Part shown: positions 53,117-61,123 of the stretch, in pieces
Layout: every line of letters begins with the position of its first letter
Position numbering within the stretch: position 1 is the stretch's first letter
DNA from: Pseudonocardia cypriaca
GTDB lineage: Bacteria; Actinomycetota; Actinomycetes; Mycobacteriales; Pseudonocardiaceae
Assembly: GCF_006717045.1 (NCBI RefSeq)
Contig: NZ_VFPH01000001.1
Location: 3,674,414 to 3,738,413 of the forward strand
Reading direction: 5' to 3'
Length of the DNA stretch: 64,000 nt
Position numbers and translations under genes: made by a program
Notes under the pieces: generated by a model
The model's database searches: none
Seen by the model: the letters and a program-made list of their open reading frames with translations, nothing else
Told to the model about the DNA's origin: nothing

Positions 53117-53941
53117 TCAGCGATTCGGGACCGGCAGCCGGGTGGTCCCGACCCCGATCAGGGTGGTGGCGTCGAGCTCCGTCACGCCCTCCGCGCGGAG
53201 GGACTCTAGGTAGCGCTCGCGAACCACGTCGACGACGTCGGGGTCGAGGTTCGCGAGAGCGCCCCGATAGCCGGAGCCGGTGATCACCAGCCACGCCACG
53301 TCGGGGGTCATGGTCAGCCGCAGCTCGTGGACCGCGACGTCCACCTCGGCAAGGCCACGCTCGGCCAGCCAGGTGGCGTAGGCGGCTGCCTGGTTGATCC
53401 GGTCGATCAGATGGGGCTCGCGCTCCGCGGGGGGCGCCGCGCTGGTGGCCGCAGCTACCGCACGACCGAGGTGCCGGCCGGCGGCCGCCATCGCGTCACC
53501 GCGCCAGATCGTGAACACGACCCGGCCGCCGGGGCGGGCCAGCCCGATCAACCGTTCGGTGTCGGCCGTCATGTCGGGGAAGAAGAAGATGCCGAGCGCG
53601 GACTGGACCACGTCGTAGCCGCCGGCATCCCAGGTGGTCACATCGGCCCGATGAGCACGCAGCTGTGGGAGGTCGGCCGACAACCTCCGCAGTTCGTCGA
53701 TCATCGGACCCGACAGGTCAACGGCGTCGACCACCCCGTCCGGTCCGACCAGGCGCGCTGCGGGAATCGCCGAAGCCCCGGTGCCGCAGCAGGCATCCAG
53801 GACGCGTTCACCGGGACGAAGGCCGGCCGCCGCTGCGGTCGCCGCACCGATGGGTCCCCACAGGTGGCGCCCGAGCGCGGTGAAGTCGGCTGCGGCGGCG
53901 TCGAAGGCGCGCCGGGTTCCTTCCTGCGGGGCAGCTGCCAT
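53117..53941 (-). CDS. SAM-dependent methyltransferase (class I)
   Basis: A 274-aa class I methyltransferase: motif I LDACCGTGASAIPAARLVG (about 49-67), motif II VVDAVDLSGPMID, post-I DVTTWDAGGYDVVQSALGIFFFPDM. UbiE/methyltransf_11-like; substrate unknown. ATG at 53941 immediately follows an AT-rich promoter region shared with the divergent SDR gene. Confidence 0.87.
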   Translation of the reverse strand: MAAAPQEGTRRAFDAAAADFTALGRHLWGPIGAATAAAAGLRPGERVLDACCGTGASAIPAARLVGPDGVVDAVDLSGPMIDELRRLSADLPQLRAHRADVTTWDAGGYDVVQSALGIFFFPDMTADTERLIGLARPGGRVVFTIWRGDAMAAAGRHLGRAVAAATSAAPPAEREPHLIDRINQAAAYATWLAERGLAEVDVAVHELRLTMTPDVAWLVITGSGYRGALANLDPDVVDVVRERYLESLRAEGVTELDATTLIGVGTTRLPVPNR

Positions 53942-53945
53942 TCGG

Positions 53946-53963
53946 TGATAGTAATCGTTGTCA
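53946..53963. promoter_or_regulatory. AT-rich imperfect dyad between methyltransferase and SDR genes
   Basis: TGATAGTAATCGTTGTCA stands out from the GC-rich background and is weakly symmetric (TGA-A....T-TCA ends), with TTGACA on its minus strand. It could be the -35/-10 region of the methyltransferase promoter or a Fur/Zur-like site; the symmetry is poor. Confidence 0.3.
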
Positions 53964-53999
53964 ATAACGTGGCGATGCTTCCCCGGCCATACTCCGCAC

Positions 54000-54770
54000 A
54001 TGGATGGTGATCGAGAACGTGGCCCGTTCGACCTGACGGGCCGGACGGCCGTCGTCACCGGCGGCGGCCGGGGACTCGGCAGGGGGATCACGCTCGCGCT
54101 GCTCGCAGCGGGTGCAGACGTCGTCTCGCTTGGCCGCTCGCCACTGCCCGCCGACCTCGCCGACACCGCCACCGCGCTCGGCAGACGGGTCACCGCCCAC
54201 GCCCTGGACCTCGCCGACTCCGCCGCGATCACCGCGACCGCACGGGAGGTGCTCGCCGAGCACCGGGTCGACATCCTCGTCAACAACGCGGGCGTGCAGG
54301 ACCGGTATCCGGCCGCCGAGTTCCCGCTCGACGCGTGGGACCACGTGCTCGAGGTCAACCTGCGGGCGGTCTTCCAGCTCTGCCAGCTCTTCGGCGGCCC
54401 CATGCTCGAACGCGGCGCCGGTGCCGTCGTGAACGTGGCGTCGCTGCTGTCGTTCCAGGGCGGCATCACGGTGCCGGCCTACGCGGCCAGCAAGGGCGGC
54501 GTGGCCCAGCTGACGAAGGCGCTCTGCAACGAGTGGGCCGGGCGCGGCGTCAACGTCAACGCGGTGGCCCCCGGCTACATGGACACCGAGCTGAACACCG
54601 CGCTCCTCGCCGACCCCGTCCGGCGCGAGCAGATCTCGACGCGCATCCCCGCCGGGCGCTGGGGCACACCGCAGGACGTCGGCAACGTCGTGGTGTTCCT
54701 CGCCTCCCCCGCCGCCGCGTACGTGCACGGGCAGGTGCTGGCGGTCGACGGCGGGTGGCTCGCGCGGTGA
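54000..54770 (+). CDS. Short-chain dehydrogenase/reductase (KduD-like)
   Basis: A 256-aa SDR with cofactor motif TGGGRGLGRG (about 20-29), structural NNAG, catalytic serine (VASLLSF) and YAASK (Y-x3-K). Overall like 2-deoxy-D-gluconate 3-dehydrogenase (KduD) and gluconate 5-dehydrogenase, which act on sugar acids. R rather than D after the GxxxGxG strand (VSLGRS) suggests NADPH. ATG at 54000. Divergent from the methyltransferase. Confidence 0.9.
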   Translation: MDGDRERGPFDLTGRTAVVTGGGRGLGRGITLALLAAGADVVSLGRSPLPADLADTATALGRRVTAHALDLADSAAITATAREVLAEHRVDILVNNAGVQDRYPAAEFPLDAWDHVLEVNLRAVFQLCQLFGGPMLERGAGAVVNVASLLSFQGGITVPAYAASKGGVAQLTKALCNEWAGRGVNVNAVAPGYMDTELNTALLADPVRREQISTRIPAGRWGTPQDVGNVVVFLASPAAAYVHGQVLAVDGGWLAR

Positions 54771-54774
54771 CCGG

Positions 54775-55173
54775 TCAGGCCGGCGGATCGAGGGCGATGC
54801 CGGCGTCCTCCAGGGCCGCCTCGGTGAGCAGACGGGCGAGGGCGCGGTCGCTCCCGGTTGCCGTGGCGAGTGGCGCGTCGACGTCGACCATCGCGCAGAC
54901 CTCGAGCAACGTGTCGTCGTAGGCGCCGAGCAGGGCCACGGTCCGCACCTTGGTGGGCGGGCGGCAGTCGAGCAGTTGGCGGCGCAGCCTGCGCAGGTTC
55001 GCGACCAGGGCTTCCAGGCACTGGCCCGGCCGTGGACCGGTGCGCCGCCTGCGCTCCCAGAACGACGTGACGGCGGCGGGCAGGACCCGCACGGCGAGCC
55101 AGACGGTGAGGGTCGGGGCGACCGCGATGGCGGTGTAGAGGAGCAGCCCCAGCACGACCGGACGGTCACCCAC
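54775..55173 (-). CDS. Small membrane-anchored hypothetical protein
   Basis: A 132-aa unrecognised protein with one N-terminal transmembrane helix (about 5-28, VVLGLLLYTAIAVAPTLTVWLAV) and a cytoplasmic domain with CLEALVANLRRLRRQLLDCRPPTKVRTVALLGAYDDTLLEVC. GTG at 55173 has GGAGG six bases upstream. An 18-bp perfect palindrome covers its promoter or leader at 55194-55211. Convergent with the SDR gene, four bases between stops. Confidence 0.75.
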   Translation of the reverse strand: MGDRPVVLGLLLYTAIAVAPTLTVWLAVRVLPAAVTSFWERRRRTGPRPGQCLEALVANLRRLRRQLLDCRPPTKVRTVALLGAYDDTLLEVCAMVDVDAPLATATGSDRALARLLTEAALEDAGIALDPPA

Positions 55174-55193
55174 CTCGGACCTCCACTTCGAGG

Positions 55194-55211
55194 TATCGAA
55201 TCGATTCGATA
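55194..55211. promoter_or_regulatory. 18-bp perfect palindrome TATCGAATCGATTCGATA
   Basis: Perfectly symmetric and AT-rich against the background, 20 bases upstream of the small membrane protein start. It resembles a LacI- or PadR-type operator. No cognate regulator gene is adjacent. Confidence 0.7.
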
Positions 55212-55283
55212 GAGGGACCGTACGCCGGTCGGCTGCCCGGGACAAGGTCGGATAGCGCCCGCCGGGGTGCTGCTGCCGAGCCG

Positions 55284-56279
55284 CTAGGTCCCGCCCAGGC
55301 GGTCGGCGGCACCCTGGCCGTAGCGCTCCAGCACCCGGTGCCGCATGACCGGGTCGGTGCGGGGCACGGGTTCGAGGAACACCTCGCGCAGGTCCGGGAA
55401 CCGTTCGTGCAGCTCGGCGTCGATCGCGACGCACGCGCGCTCCAGCTGCGCGACGCCGATCGCGTCGGCGAAGTCGAGCCGGGCGCACAACAGCACCTGG
55501 TCGGTGCCGATGGTCATGGTGAGCAGGTCGACGACCTGGTCGACCTCCGGCCGTGCGGCGAGCGCGTCGCGCAGCGCGAGGACGGTGGCCCGGTCGGCCT
55601 GGCGTCCGACGAGCAGACCCATGTTGGTGCGCCCGAGGATGTAGGCGACGCCCGTGAGGAGCAGGCCCACCAGGAGCGAGGCGAGGCCGTCCCAGAACGA
55701 GGAGCCCGTGAGCTGGTGCAGCCCGACCCCGCCGAAGGCCAGCAGCAACCCGGCGAGCGCCGCGCTGTCCTCGTAGAAGACGCTGCGCACCGTCGGGTCG
55801 TCGGTGGCCCGCAGCCAGCGCAGCGGCGTGGTGGACTCGGCGGCGGCCGCGGCGCGCACCTGCCGCACCGCCTGCAGCCACGAGATGCCCTCCAGCACGA
55901 ACGACACGGCGAGCACCGCGTAGGCGACCCACGCGAGCGTCTGCTCGACCTCCTCGCCGAGGATCGTGCGGACGCCCTCGATGATCGCGAACACCGCGCC
56001 GGAGACGAAGATGCTGACCGCGGCGATCAGCGCCCAGAAGAACCGCTCCTTGCCGTAGCCGAACGGGTGCTGCCGGTCCGGCTTGCGCGACGAGCGCCGC
56101 AACGCGGTGAGCAGCAGCAGCTCGGTGGCCGTGTCGGCGATGCTGTGCGCCGCCTCGGCGAACATGGCCGCCGACCCCGTGAAGAACCCCGCCACGAGCT
56201 TGAGCACGGCGATCGTCGCGTTGGCGGCGGTGGCCACCAGTACCGTGAGCGTGCTCTCCCCGGACTCCTCCTTCGCCAC
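55284..56279 (-). CDS. Cation diffusion facilitator family transporter
   Basis: Proton-coupled divalent metal exporter of 331 aa with six helices and a cytoplasmic C-terminal domain (about 210-330). The transport site HxxxD is H45/D49 (AEAAHSIADT); the second site in helix 5 is acidic (YEDSAALAG), as in the CDF group with E/D-D in place of H-D, which leaves the metal (Zn, Co, Mn or Fe) open. GTG at 56279. A 72-base gap holds no regulator gene. Confidence 0.92.
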   Translation of the reverse strand: MAKEESGESTLTVLVATAANATIAVLKLVAGFFTGSAAMFAEAAHSIADTATELLLLTALRRSSRKPDRQHPFGYGKERFFWALIAAVSIFVSGAVFAIIEGVRTILGEEVEQTLAWVAYAVLAVSFVLEGISWLQAVRQVRAAAAAESTTPLRWLRATDDPTVRSVFYEDSAALAGLLLAFGGVGLHQLTGSSFWDGLASLLVGLLLTGVAYILGRTNMGLLVGRQADRATVLALRDALAARPEVDQVVDLLTMTIGTDQVLLCARLDFADAIGVAQLERACVAIDAELHERFPDLREVFLEPVPRTDPVMRHRVLERYGQGAADRLGGT

Positions 56280-56379
56280 CGGGCGAGGCTAGACGCCCGG
56301 ACGTCGGTCGCGCCGGTCCACGTGGCGGGATCGCCCGATCCGGGTGCATTCCGGCCCGGAACCGGGGTAGCCGCACCAC

Positions 56380-56964
56380 GTGCTGGAGATGTCGATCTAC
56401 CACAAGGCGAGCGCGGAGTCGGTCGACTCGATCTTCACGGACGGGCTGCGGTGCAGCCGCCGCGGGCCGGGTCACGACGAGCCACGGGTCCGGCGGACCA
56501 ACGACGTCCTCGACGACCTGCGTCCCGACCACCTGCGCCTGCAAGGGCTCGACCGGAACGCGTGCACGTACTGCTACCTGGTGGTGGACGGCCTGGTGTT
56601 CGACGTCGAGTCCGGGCGACTGGTTCCCGAGCGGGACTGGCTCACCCGGGTGGGCGGGGCGAGCGGCGCCGTCGCGCTGCGGCTGGCCGTCGACCCCGCC
56701 GTCGGGTACGTGAGTGACCTCGAGGTGTACGACGAGCTGGCCGCCCGCATCGACGATGCCTCGGACCGCACCGTGCACAAGCTCGCCCAGCGGTACTGGG
56801 AACGGGTGGTCGCGCTCCCCGACCTGTGCCGGCACTACCGGCGCAGCCACCACGCCCTGGTCCGCCGCGCCGAGGCGCCGGCGGGGCTGCCGTCGCGGCT
56901 GGAGCGCGTGGAGGTGCTGCTCACCGCGGACGTACCGCCCGACCGCATCGCGCCCGCGTCCTGA
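56380..56964 (+). CDS. Hypothetical protein, possibly ADP-ribosyltransferase-fold (DarT/KptA-like)
   Basis: A 194-aa protein not recognised with certainty. The start SIYHKASAESVDSIFTDGL resembles the H-x-T/S...I...GL opening of DarT/DUF4433 and KptA-like ADP-ribosyltransferases, and the end RVEVLLTADVPPDRI resembles their E-V-L-x-x-x-V-P strand with the catalytic glutamate. The middle (ACTYCYLVVDGLVFDVESGRLVPERDWL) is unlike any I know. GTG 56380 or ATG 56389 may be the start. No antitoxin-like macrodomain gene is adjacent, so a classical DarTG system is not supported. Confidence 0.55.
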   Translation: MLEMSIYHKASAESVDSIFTDGLRCSRRGPGHDEPRVRRTNDVLDDLRPDHLRLQGLDRNACTYCYLVVDGLVFDVESGRLVPERDWLTRVGGASGAVALRLAVDPAVGYVSDLEVYDELAARIDDASDRTVHKLAQRYWERVVALPDLCRHYRRSHHALVRRAEAPAGLPSRLERVEVLLTADVPPDRIAPAS

Positions 56965-56976
56965 CGAGCGGAAGGG

Positions 56977-58167
56977 TCAGGTGGACGCCCTGCCCCGGGG
57001 CAGCACGGCATCGCTGAAACCGGCGGGGACGATGACGTCGTCGCGCCCCAGCTCCGCCACCGAACTGCGGCCCAGCCCGAGCAGGGCCGAGTCGATGCCG
57101 CCGCGCAGGATGTCGAGGACGTTCTCCACGCCCGCCTGCCCAGCGGCGGCGAGACCCCAGAGGTAGGCACGGCCGATCAGGACGGCGCGGGCGCCGAGGG
57201 CGAGGGCCTTCACCACGTCGCTGCCGCGGCGGATGCCGCCGTCGAAGAGGACCTCCACCTGGTCGCCGACGGCCTCGGCGATGCCCGGGAGCGCCCGGAT
57301 CGAGGCGGGCGTGCCGTCGAGGTTGTTGCCGCCGTGGTTGGACACGGAGATGGCACTGACCCCGGCGTCGACGGCGCGCTTGGCCTCGTCCACCCGGAAC
57401 ACACCCTTGAGCAGGAACGGGCCGTCCCACCGTTCACGCAGCCAGCGCACGTCCTCCCAGCTGGGAGGCGGAGTCTGCATCCACTCGCCGTAAGCGCCGA
57501 AGAACGTGGTCGGCGGCTGCCCTGGTACGGACATGTTCGGCACGGTGAGGTCCGGGAGCTGCCGGCGACGCGCCCAGTCGAGGAGCCAGCGGGGGTGGGT
57601 GATCCCCTCCGGGGCGAAGCGGAGCATCTCCCGCAGCGACAGCCGCTCCGGGATGACCGGGCTCCCCCAGTCGCGGCCGTGGGAGAACGACCAGTCGGAG
57701 GTGAGGATCAGCCCGACCGCGCCGGCCGCGCGGGCCCGCTCGACCCGTTGCGCGATGACGTCGCGGCTGCCGCACCAGTAGATCTGGAAGAGCGTCTGCG
57801 GGTTGGCGGCGACGACCTCTTCGAGGGGCTTGCTCGCGAAGGAGGACAGGCCCATCGCGGTGCCGCGCGCCGCGGCCGCACGGGCCACGGCGACCTCCCC
57901 GTCCGGGTGCACCGCCTGCACACCGGTCGGCGAGATCAGGACCGGCAGCGACACCTGCTGCCCCAGCACGGTGGTGCCCAGCTCACGTGTGGCGGAGGAC
58001 CCGGCGGTGCGGGGCGCGAAGCCCAGCTCGTCGAAGGCGGCCTGGTTGTCGCGCACGGTGAGGCCCTTCTCCGAGCCGGCCACCAGCGCGCCGTACACCG
58101 AAGGCGGGAGCCGCTTGCGCGCGCGCCGCTGCGCCTCGGCCACCGTCTCGAACCAGGCACCACCCAT
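56977..58167 (-). CDS. mftD-like: MftD-like FMN enzyme (pre-mycofactocin synthase family)
   Basis: FMN-dependent alpha-hydroxyacid-oxidase-fold protein of 396 aa. MftD oxidatively deaminates the peptide-derived mycofactocin precursor. Nearly every MftD landmark is present: WFETVAEAQRRARKRLPPSVYGALVAGSE, SPTGVQAVHPDGE, DWSFSHGRDWGSP, MQTPPPSWEDV, the active-site histidine H278 in SNHGGNNLDG and FMN-phosphate segment DGGIRRGSD. ATG at 58167 has AGAGG upstream. It is divergent from an MftR-like gene, but mftA, mftB and mftC are not found beside it, so it is an isolated copy or a paralogue. Confidence 0.87.
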   Translation of the reverse strand: MGGAWFETVAEAQRRARKRLPPSVYGALVAGSEKGLTVRDNQAAFDELGFAPRTAGSSATRELGTTVLGQQVSLPVLISPTGVQAVHPDGEVAVARAAAARGTAMGLSSFASKPLEEVVAANPQTLFQIYWCGSRDVIAQRVERARAAGAVGLILTSDWSFSHGRDWGSPVIPERLSLREMLRFAPEGITHPRWLLDWARRRQLPDLTVPNMSVPGQPPTTFFGAYGEWMQTPPPSWEDVRWLRERWDGPFLLKGVFRVDEAKRAVDAGVSAISVSNHGGNNLDGTPASIRALPGIAEAVGDQVEVLFDGGIRRGSDVVKALALGARAVLIGRAYLWGLAAAGQAGVENVLDILRGGIDSALLGLGRSSVAELGRDDVIVPAGFSDAVLPRGRAST

Positions 58168-58188
58168 GATCAGCCTCTCACCGGACTT

Positions 58189-58205
58189 TCGACATGACGT
58201 GACGA
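58189..58205. promoter_or_regulatory. Imperfect 17-bp dyad between mftD-like and mftR-like genes
   Basis: TCGACATGACGTGACGA shows matching outer and inner bases (six of eight pairs) and lies in the 63-base divergent region, so it may be the MftR-like operator. Confidence 0.35.
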
Positions 58206-58230
58206 ATTAGCGGGACGATAGCGTCGCACC

Positions 58231-58941
58231 GTGACGGGAACAAGACCTGCGCGCCGCGGCCGCCCGCGGGGCACGAGCACGCGTGAGCTCGAGCTGATCG
58301 CGCTGCGCCTGTTCGCCGAGCAGGGCTTCCACGAGACCACGATCGAGCAGATCGCCGCCGCGGCGGGCGTGAGCACCCGTACCTTCTTCCGCTACTTCGA
58401 CGCCAAGGCCAGCGTGCTGTGGCAGACGTTCGACAGCGAGGTCGAGGCGATCCGCACCGCCCTCGCCGACGCGCCCGACGACCTCCCGGTGATGGAGGCC
58501 GTCCGCCACGCCGTTCTCGCCGCCAACCACTACCGGGCCGCCGACGTGCCCGAGCTGCGGATGCGCATGACCCTCGTCGGCACCGTGCCCGAGATCGCCG
58601 CGAGCGCCACCGTGCGCTACGACGCGTGGGAGCGGGCGATCAGCGAGTTCGTCGCCCGGCGGGTCGGGCAGCCGGCCGAATCGCTGTTCCCGCACGTCGT
58701 CGGCCGCGCCACGCTCGCCGCGTGCCGAGCGGCCTACGAGCGGTGGGCGGCCCGCGCGGACGCCGACCTGACCGTCTACCTGGACGCCGCGCTGCGCGCA
58801 CTCGCAGGCGGCTTCCGCGAGCCGCTCGCCGAGCCGGACTCCCGCCGGGAAATTGAGATCGTGGCTACGACACGCTGGCCAGGTACTGCTGGCACTTCTC
58901 CGGCTCGAAGAACCAGTCCGCGAGATCGGAAGGATCGTTGA
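58231..58941 (+). CDS. mftR-like: TetR regulator, MftR-like (mycofactocin system)
   Basis: TetR protein of 236 aa. The N-terminal RRGRPRGTSTRELELIALRLFAEQGFHETTIEQIAAAAGVSTRTFFRYFDAKASVLW region (written here only as a landmark at about residues 6-65) matches MftR, a repressor that senses acyl-CoA and controls mycofactocin-linked genes. The usual protein is about 200 aa; the last 30 residues here overlap the 3' end of the convergent monooxygenase gene by 77 bases and may be overprinted. GTG at 58231 lacks a ribosome site. Confidence 0.85.
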   Translation: MTGTRPARRGRPRGTSTRELELIALRLFAEQGFHETTIEQIAAAAGVSTRTFFRYFDAKASVLWQTFDSEVEAIRTALADAPDDLPVMEAVRHAVLAANHYRAADVPELRMRMTLVGTVPEIAASATVRYDAWERAISEFVARRVGQPAESLFPHVVGRATLAACRAAYERWAARADADLTVYLDAALRALAGGFREPLAEPDSRREIEIVATTRWPGTAGTSPARRTSPRDRKDR

Positions 58942-60094
58942 AGCCGCCCGCGAACCGGTCGGCCACCGCCTGGTTCGTCTGTGCCACACCCAGCACCGCC
59001 TGCACGTGCTCGGGCGGGTCGAGCATGGTGTTCGTGAACTTCGTGACCCACTGCGCGTGCGTCCAGTACGCCTCGAACGTCTGCTGCATCCACTCCCGGT
59101 CGAACGGCTCGTTCCCGCGCGCGAGGATGCCCTCCAGGTAGTACTGCGCGCACCGGCACGCGTTGTTGGCGCCCTGCCCGGTGACCGGGTCGTTGGCCAC
59201 CACGACGTCGGCCATGCCCAGCACGATGTGCCCCGACGGCAGCTCGCCGACCGGGCGGCGCACCATCGGTGTGTAGCCGCCGACGAGCGTGCCGCGTGCG
59301 TCGGTGAGCTTCGCGTCGCGGTACCGCTCGTACTCCCACGGGAGGTACGTCTCGAGCAGGCGCAGGTGCCGCTGCCACTGCTCTTCGGGCCCCGGCCGGT
59401 CGGAGAACGCGTCGAACGGCCCACCGGGGATGCCCGAGAGGTAGAAGATCTCGCACTCGCCGGTCACCGTGTAACCAGGGATGTTGATGTTCTCCCCGAC
59501 GCCCGCCACGATGTTCACCCACACGTCGACGGAGCCCTCGGGCCGCTCAGGCCGCTTCGGCACCCGGTCCACGTAGGACACCGAGAGCGCACGGGCCGGC
59601 CTGGTGTGCACCGACCGCTCGTCGTCGCGGTCGAACAACTGCACCAGCTCGCCCTTGCCCGCGGCGACGACCGTCAGGTCGTACATCCCCGCGAGTGCGT
59701 TCAGGTCGGCCGTCGTGACGCCGTGGATGACCACCCTGCCGCCGCGCTGCTCGAACAGCTCGAGCCACGTCGCCATCTTGACGCGCTGGTCGATCGACTG
59801 TGCGGGACCCGGCCACTCGCCGAGCCAGTTGAGCGCCCGCTCTCCCCGCTCGACGCTGAGCGAGAGCCCCTGGTGCGTCATCGCGGGCGCCACGTCGTCC
59901 CACAGGTTCAACCCGTGCGAGCGTTCGATCGACAACGCCTTGTCGAACATGCACTGCGTCGACATGACCCGGCCGCCCCGGATCTCCTCGGCCGTGCGCG
60001 CCGACATCATCGTGATGTCGTACCCGTGCTGCTGCAGAGTCAGCGCGAGCTGCAGCCCCGACTGCCCGGAGCCCACGATCAAGATCTTGCGCAT
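58865..60094 (-). CDS. Styrene/indole monooxygenase-like FAD enzyme (StyA family)
   Basis: A 409-aa single-domain flavoprotein of the two-component styrene-monooxygenase group. FAD motif VGSGQSGLQLAL (7-18), SARTAEEIRGGRVMSTQ, and the late DPVTGQGANNACR motif contacting FAD are all present. StyA epoxidises styrene or indole with FADH2 from a separate reductase StyB; no StyB gene is in the window. It begins 12 bases after cvnD on the same strand and so appears to be the fifth gene of the conservon operon. Confidence 0.88.
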   Translation of the reverse strand: MRKILIVGSGQSGLQLALTLQQHGYDITMMSARTAEEIRGGRVMSTQCMFDKALSIERSHGLNLWDDVAPAMTHQGLSLSVERGERALNWLGEWPGPAQSIDQRVKMATWLELFEQRGGRVVIHGVTTADLNALAGMYDLTVVAAGKGELVQLFDRDDERSVHTRPARALSVSYVDRVPKRPERPEGSVDVWVNIVAGVGENINIPGYTVTGECEIFYLSGIPGGPFDAFSDRPGPEEQWQRHLRLLETYLPWEYERYRDAKLTDARGTLVGGYTPMVRRPVGELPSGHIVLGMADVVVANDPVTGQGANNACRCAQYYLEGILARGNEPFDREWMQQTFEAYWTHAQWVTKFTNTMLDPPEHVQAVLGVAQTNQAVADRFAGGFNDPSDLADWFFEPEKCQQYLASVS

Positions 60095-60106
60095 CTCCCC
60101 GTCCCC

Positions 60107-60754
60107 TCAGGCATGTGCGCGCACCTTCCCCGGCTGCGAGAGCTCCCCGAGCGACATCACGTGCGTGACGAGCCGCCGCAACGTCTCGACCGTCGACCCC
60201 CGCTCCCGGGCGTCGCAGGTGATCAGCGGGACGTCGGCGGGAAGCGCGAGTGCGTCGCGCACCTCGCCGAGGTCGTGGTGCAGCTCCCCGTGGAACCTGT
60301 TGACCGCCACGACGAACGGCAGGTCCGAGTCGTTCTCGAAGTAGTTGAGCGCGGCGAACGACTGGTCCAGCCTGCGGGTGTCGACGAGCACCACGGCCCC
60401 GAGGGCACCCCGCGTGAGGTCGTCCCAGAGGAACCAGAACCGCGGCTGCCCCGGGGTGCCGAACAGGTAGAGCAGCAGGTCGGGGTGCAGCGTGATGCGG
60501 CCGAAGTCCATCGCCACCGTGGTGGTCGACTTGCCGGCGTCGACGGGCTCGTCGACACCGGTGCCCGCCTCGGTCATCCACGCCTCGGTGTTGAGCGGCG
60601 GGACCTCCGACACCGAACCGACGAACGTCGTCTTGCCGACGCCGAACCCCCCGGCAACGACGATCTTCGCCGAGACCGTGAGCAACCCGTCGGGCTCGCC
60701 ACCCTCCTCCGCCATCACGGCCTGCGGCCTAGATCCGTAGCTGCTCGAGCCCAT
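60107..60754 (-). CDS. cvnD: Conservon GTPase (CvnD-type)
   Basis: Ras-like small GTPase of 215 aa. P-loop GGFGVGKTT (about 35-43), switch I threonine region KSTTTVAMDFG, G3 motif replaced by FGTPGQPRFW, G4 AVNRFHG (NKxD divergent) and G5 CDARE. Conservons join a sensor-kinase-like CvnA with roadblock CvnB, DUF742 CvnC and GTPase CvnD at the membrane. ATG at 60754 has GGGAGG seven bases upstream, inside the cvnC gene (26-base overlap). Confidence 0.93.
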   Translation of the reverse strand: MGSSSYGSRPQAVMAEEGGEPDGLLTVSAKIVVAGGFGVGKTTFVGSVSEVPPLNTEAWMTEAGTGVDEPVDAGKSTTTVAMDFGRITLHPDLLLYLFGTPGQPRFWFLWDDLTRGALGAVVLVDTRRLDQSFAALNYFENDSDLPFVVAVNRFHGELHHDLGEVRDALALPADVPLITCDARERGSTVETLRRLVTHVMSLGELSQPGKVRAHA

Positions 60755-61100
60755 CGAGGATCCTCCCGAGCATCTCGCGGTCGTGGTGGTAGGCGTGCGC
60801 GGTGGGGTGGACGTAGATCGCGCCCTGCGCCGCGAGGTCGCTGACCAGGACCCGAACCACGCCGAGCGGCATCGAGAGCGCCACCGACAGTTCGGCGATC
60901 GACACGCGCGTGCGGGCCCGCTCGTAGAGCGCGCGCGACTCGGGCATCAGCGAGTCGGGCAAGCCCGGGTCGTACCGCGGCACCGAGACCAGCGCCTCGA
61001 CCAGCAGCTCACGGCGGGGACGGGTCCGGCCGCCGGTCAGCGCGTAGGGCCGGATCCGTTTGCTGCGCATCTTCCGGTTCCCCCTGGGCTCTCCCGACAC
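60729..61100 (-). CDS. cvnC: Conservon DUF742 protein (CvnC-type)
   Basis: A 123-aa DUF742 winged-helix-like protein: RPYALTGGRTRPRRELLVEALV, MPESRALYERARTRVSIAELSVALSMPLGVVRVLVSDLAAQGAI and the terminal HDREMLGRILDGLEQLRI that is close to invariant in CvnC. GTG at 61100 is chosen for the GGGAGG eight bases upstream; ATG at 61070 is possible. It overlaps cvnD. Confidence 0.93.
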   Translation of the reverse strand: MSGEPRGNRKMRSKRIRPYALTGGRTRPRRELLVEALVSVPRYDPGLPDSLMPESRALYERARTRVSIAELSVALSMPLGVVRVLVSDLAAQGAIYVHPTAHAYHHDREMLGRILDGLEQLRI

Positions 61101-61123
61101 GGGCGTCACCTCCCGAGGGCCCG

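Noticed and set aside
56380..58167. DarTG toxin-antitoxin system
   Set aside because: The partner gene is an MftD-like FMN enzyme on the opposite strand, not a macrodomain protein; only weak end-motifs support an ART fold.
58168..58230. Hidden mftA peptide between mftD and mftR
   Set aside because: Only 63 bases are available and no frame encodes a peptide ending in the CGVY-type core.
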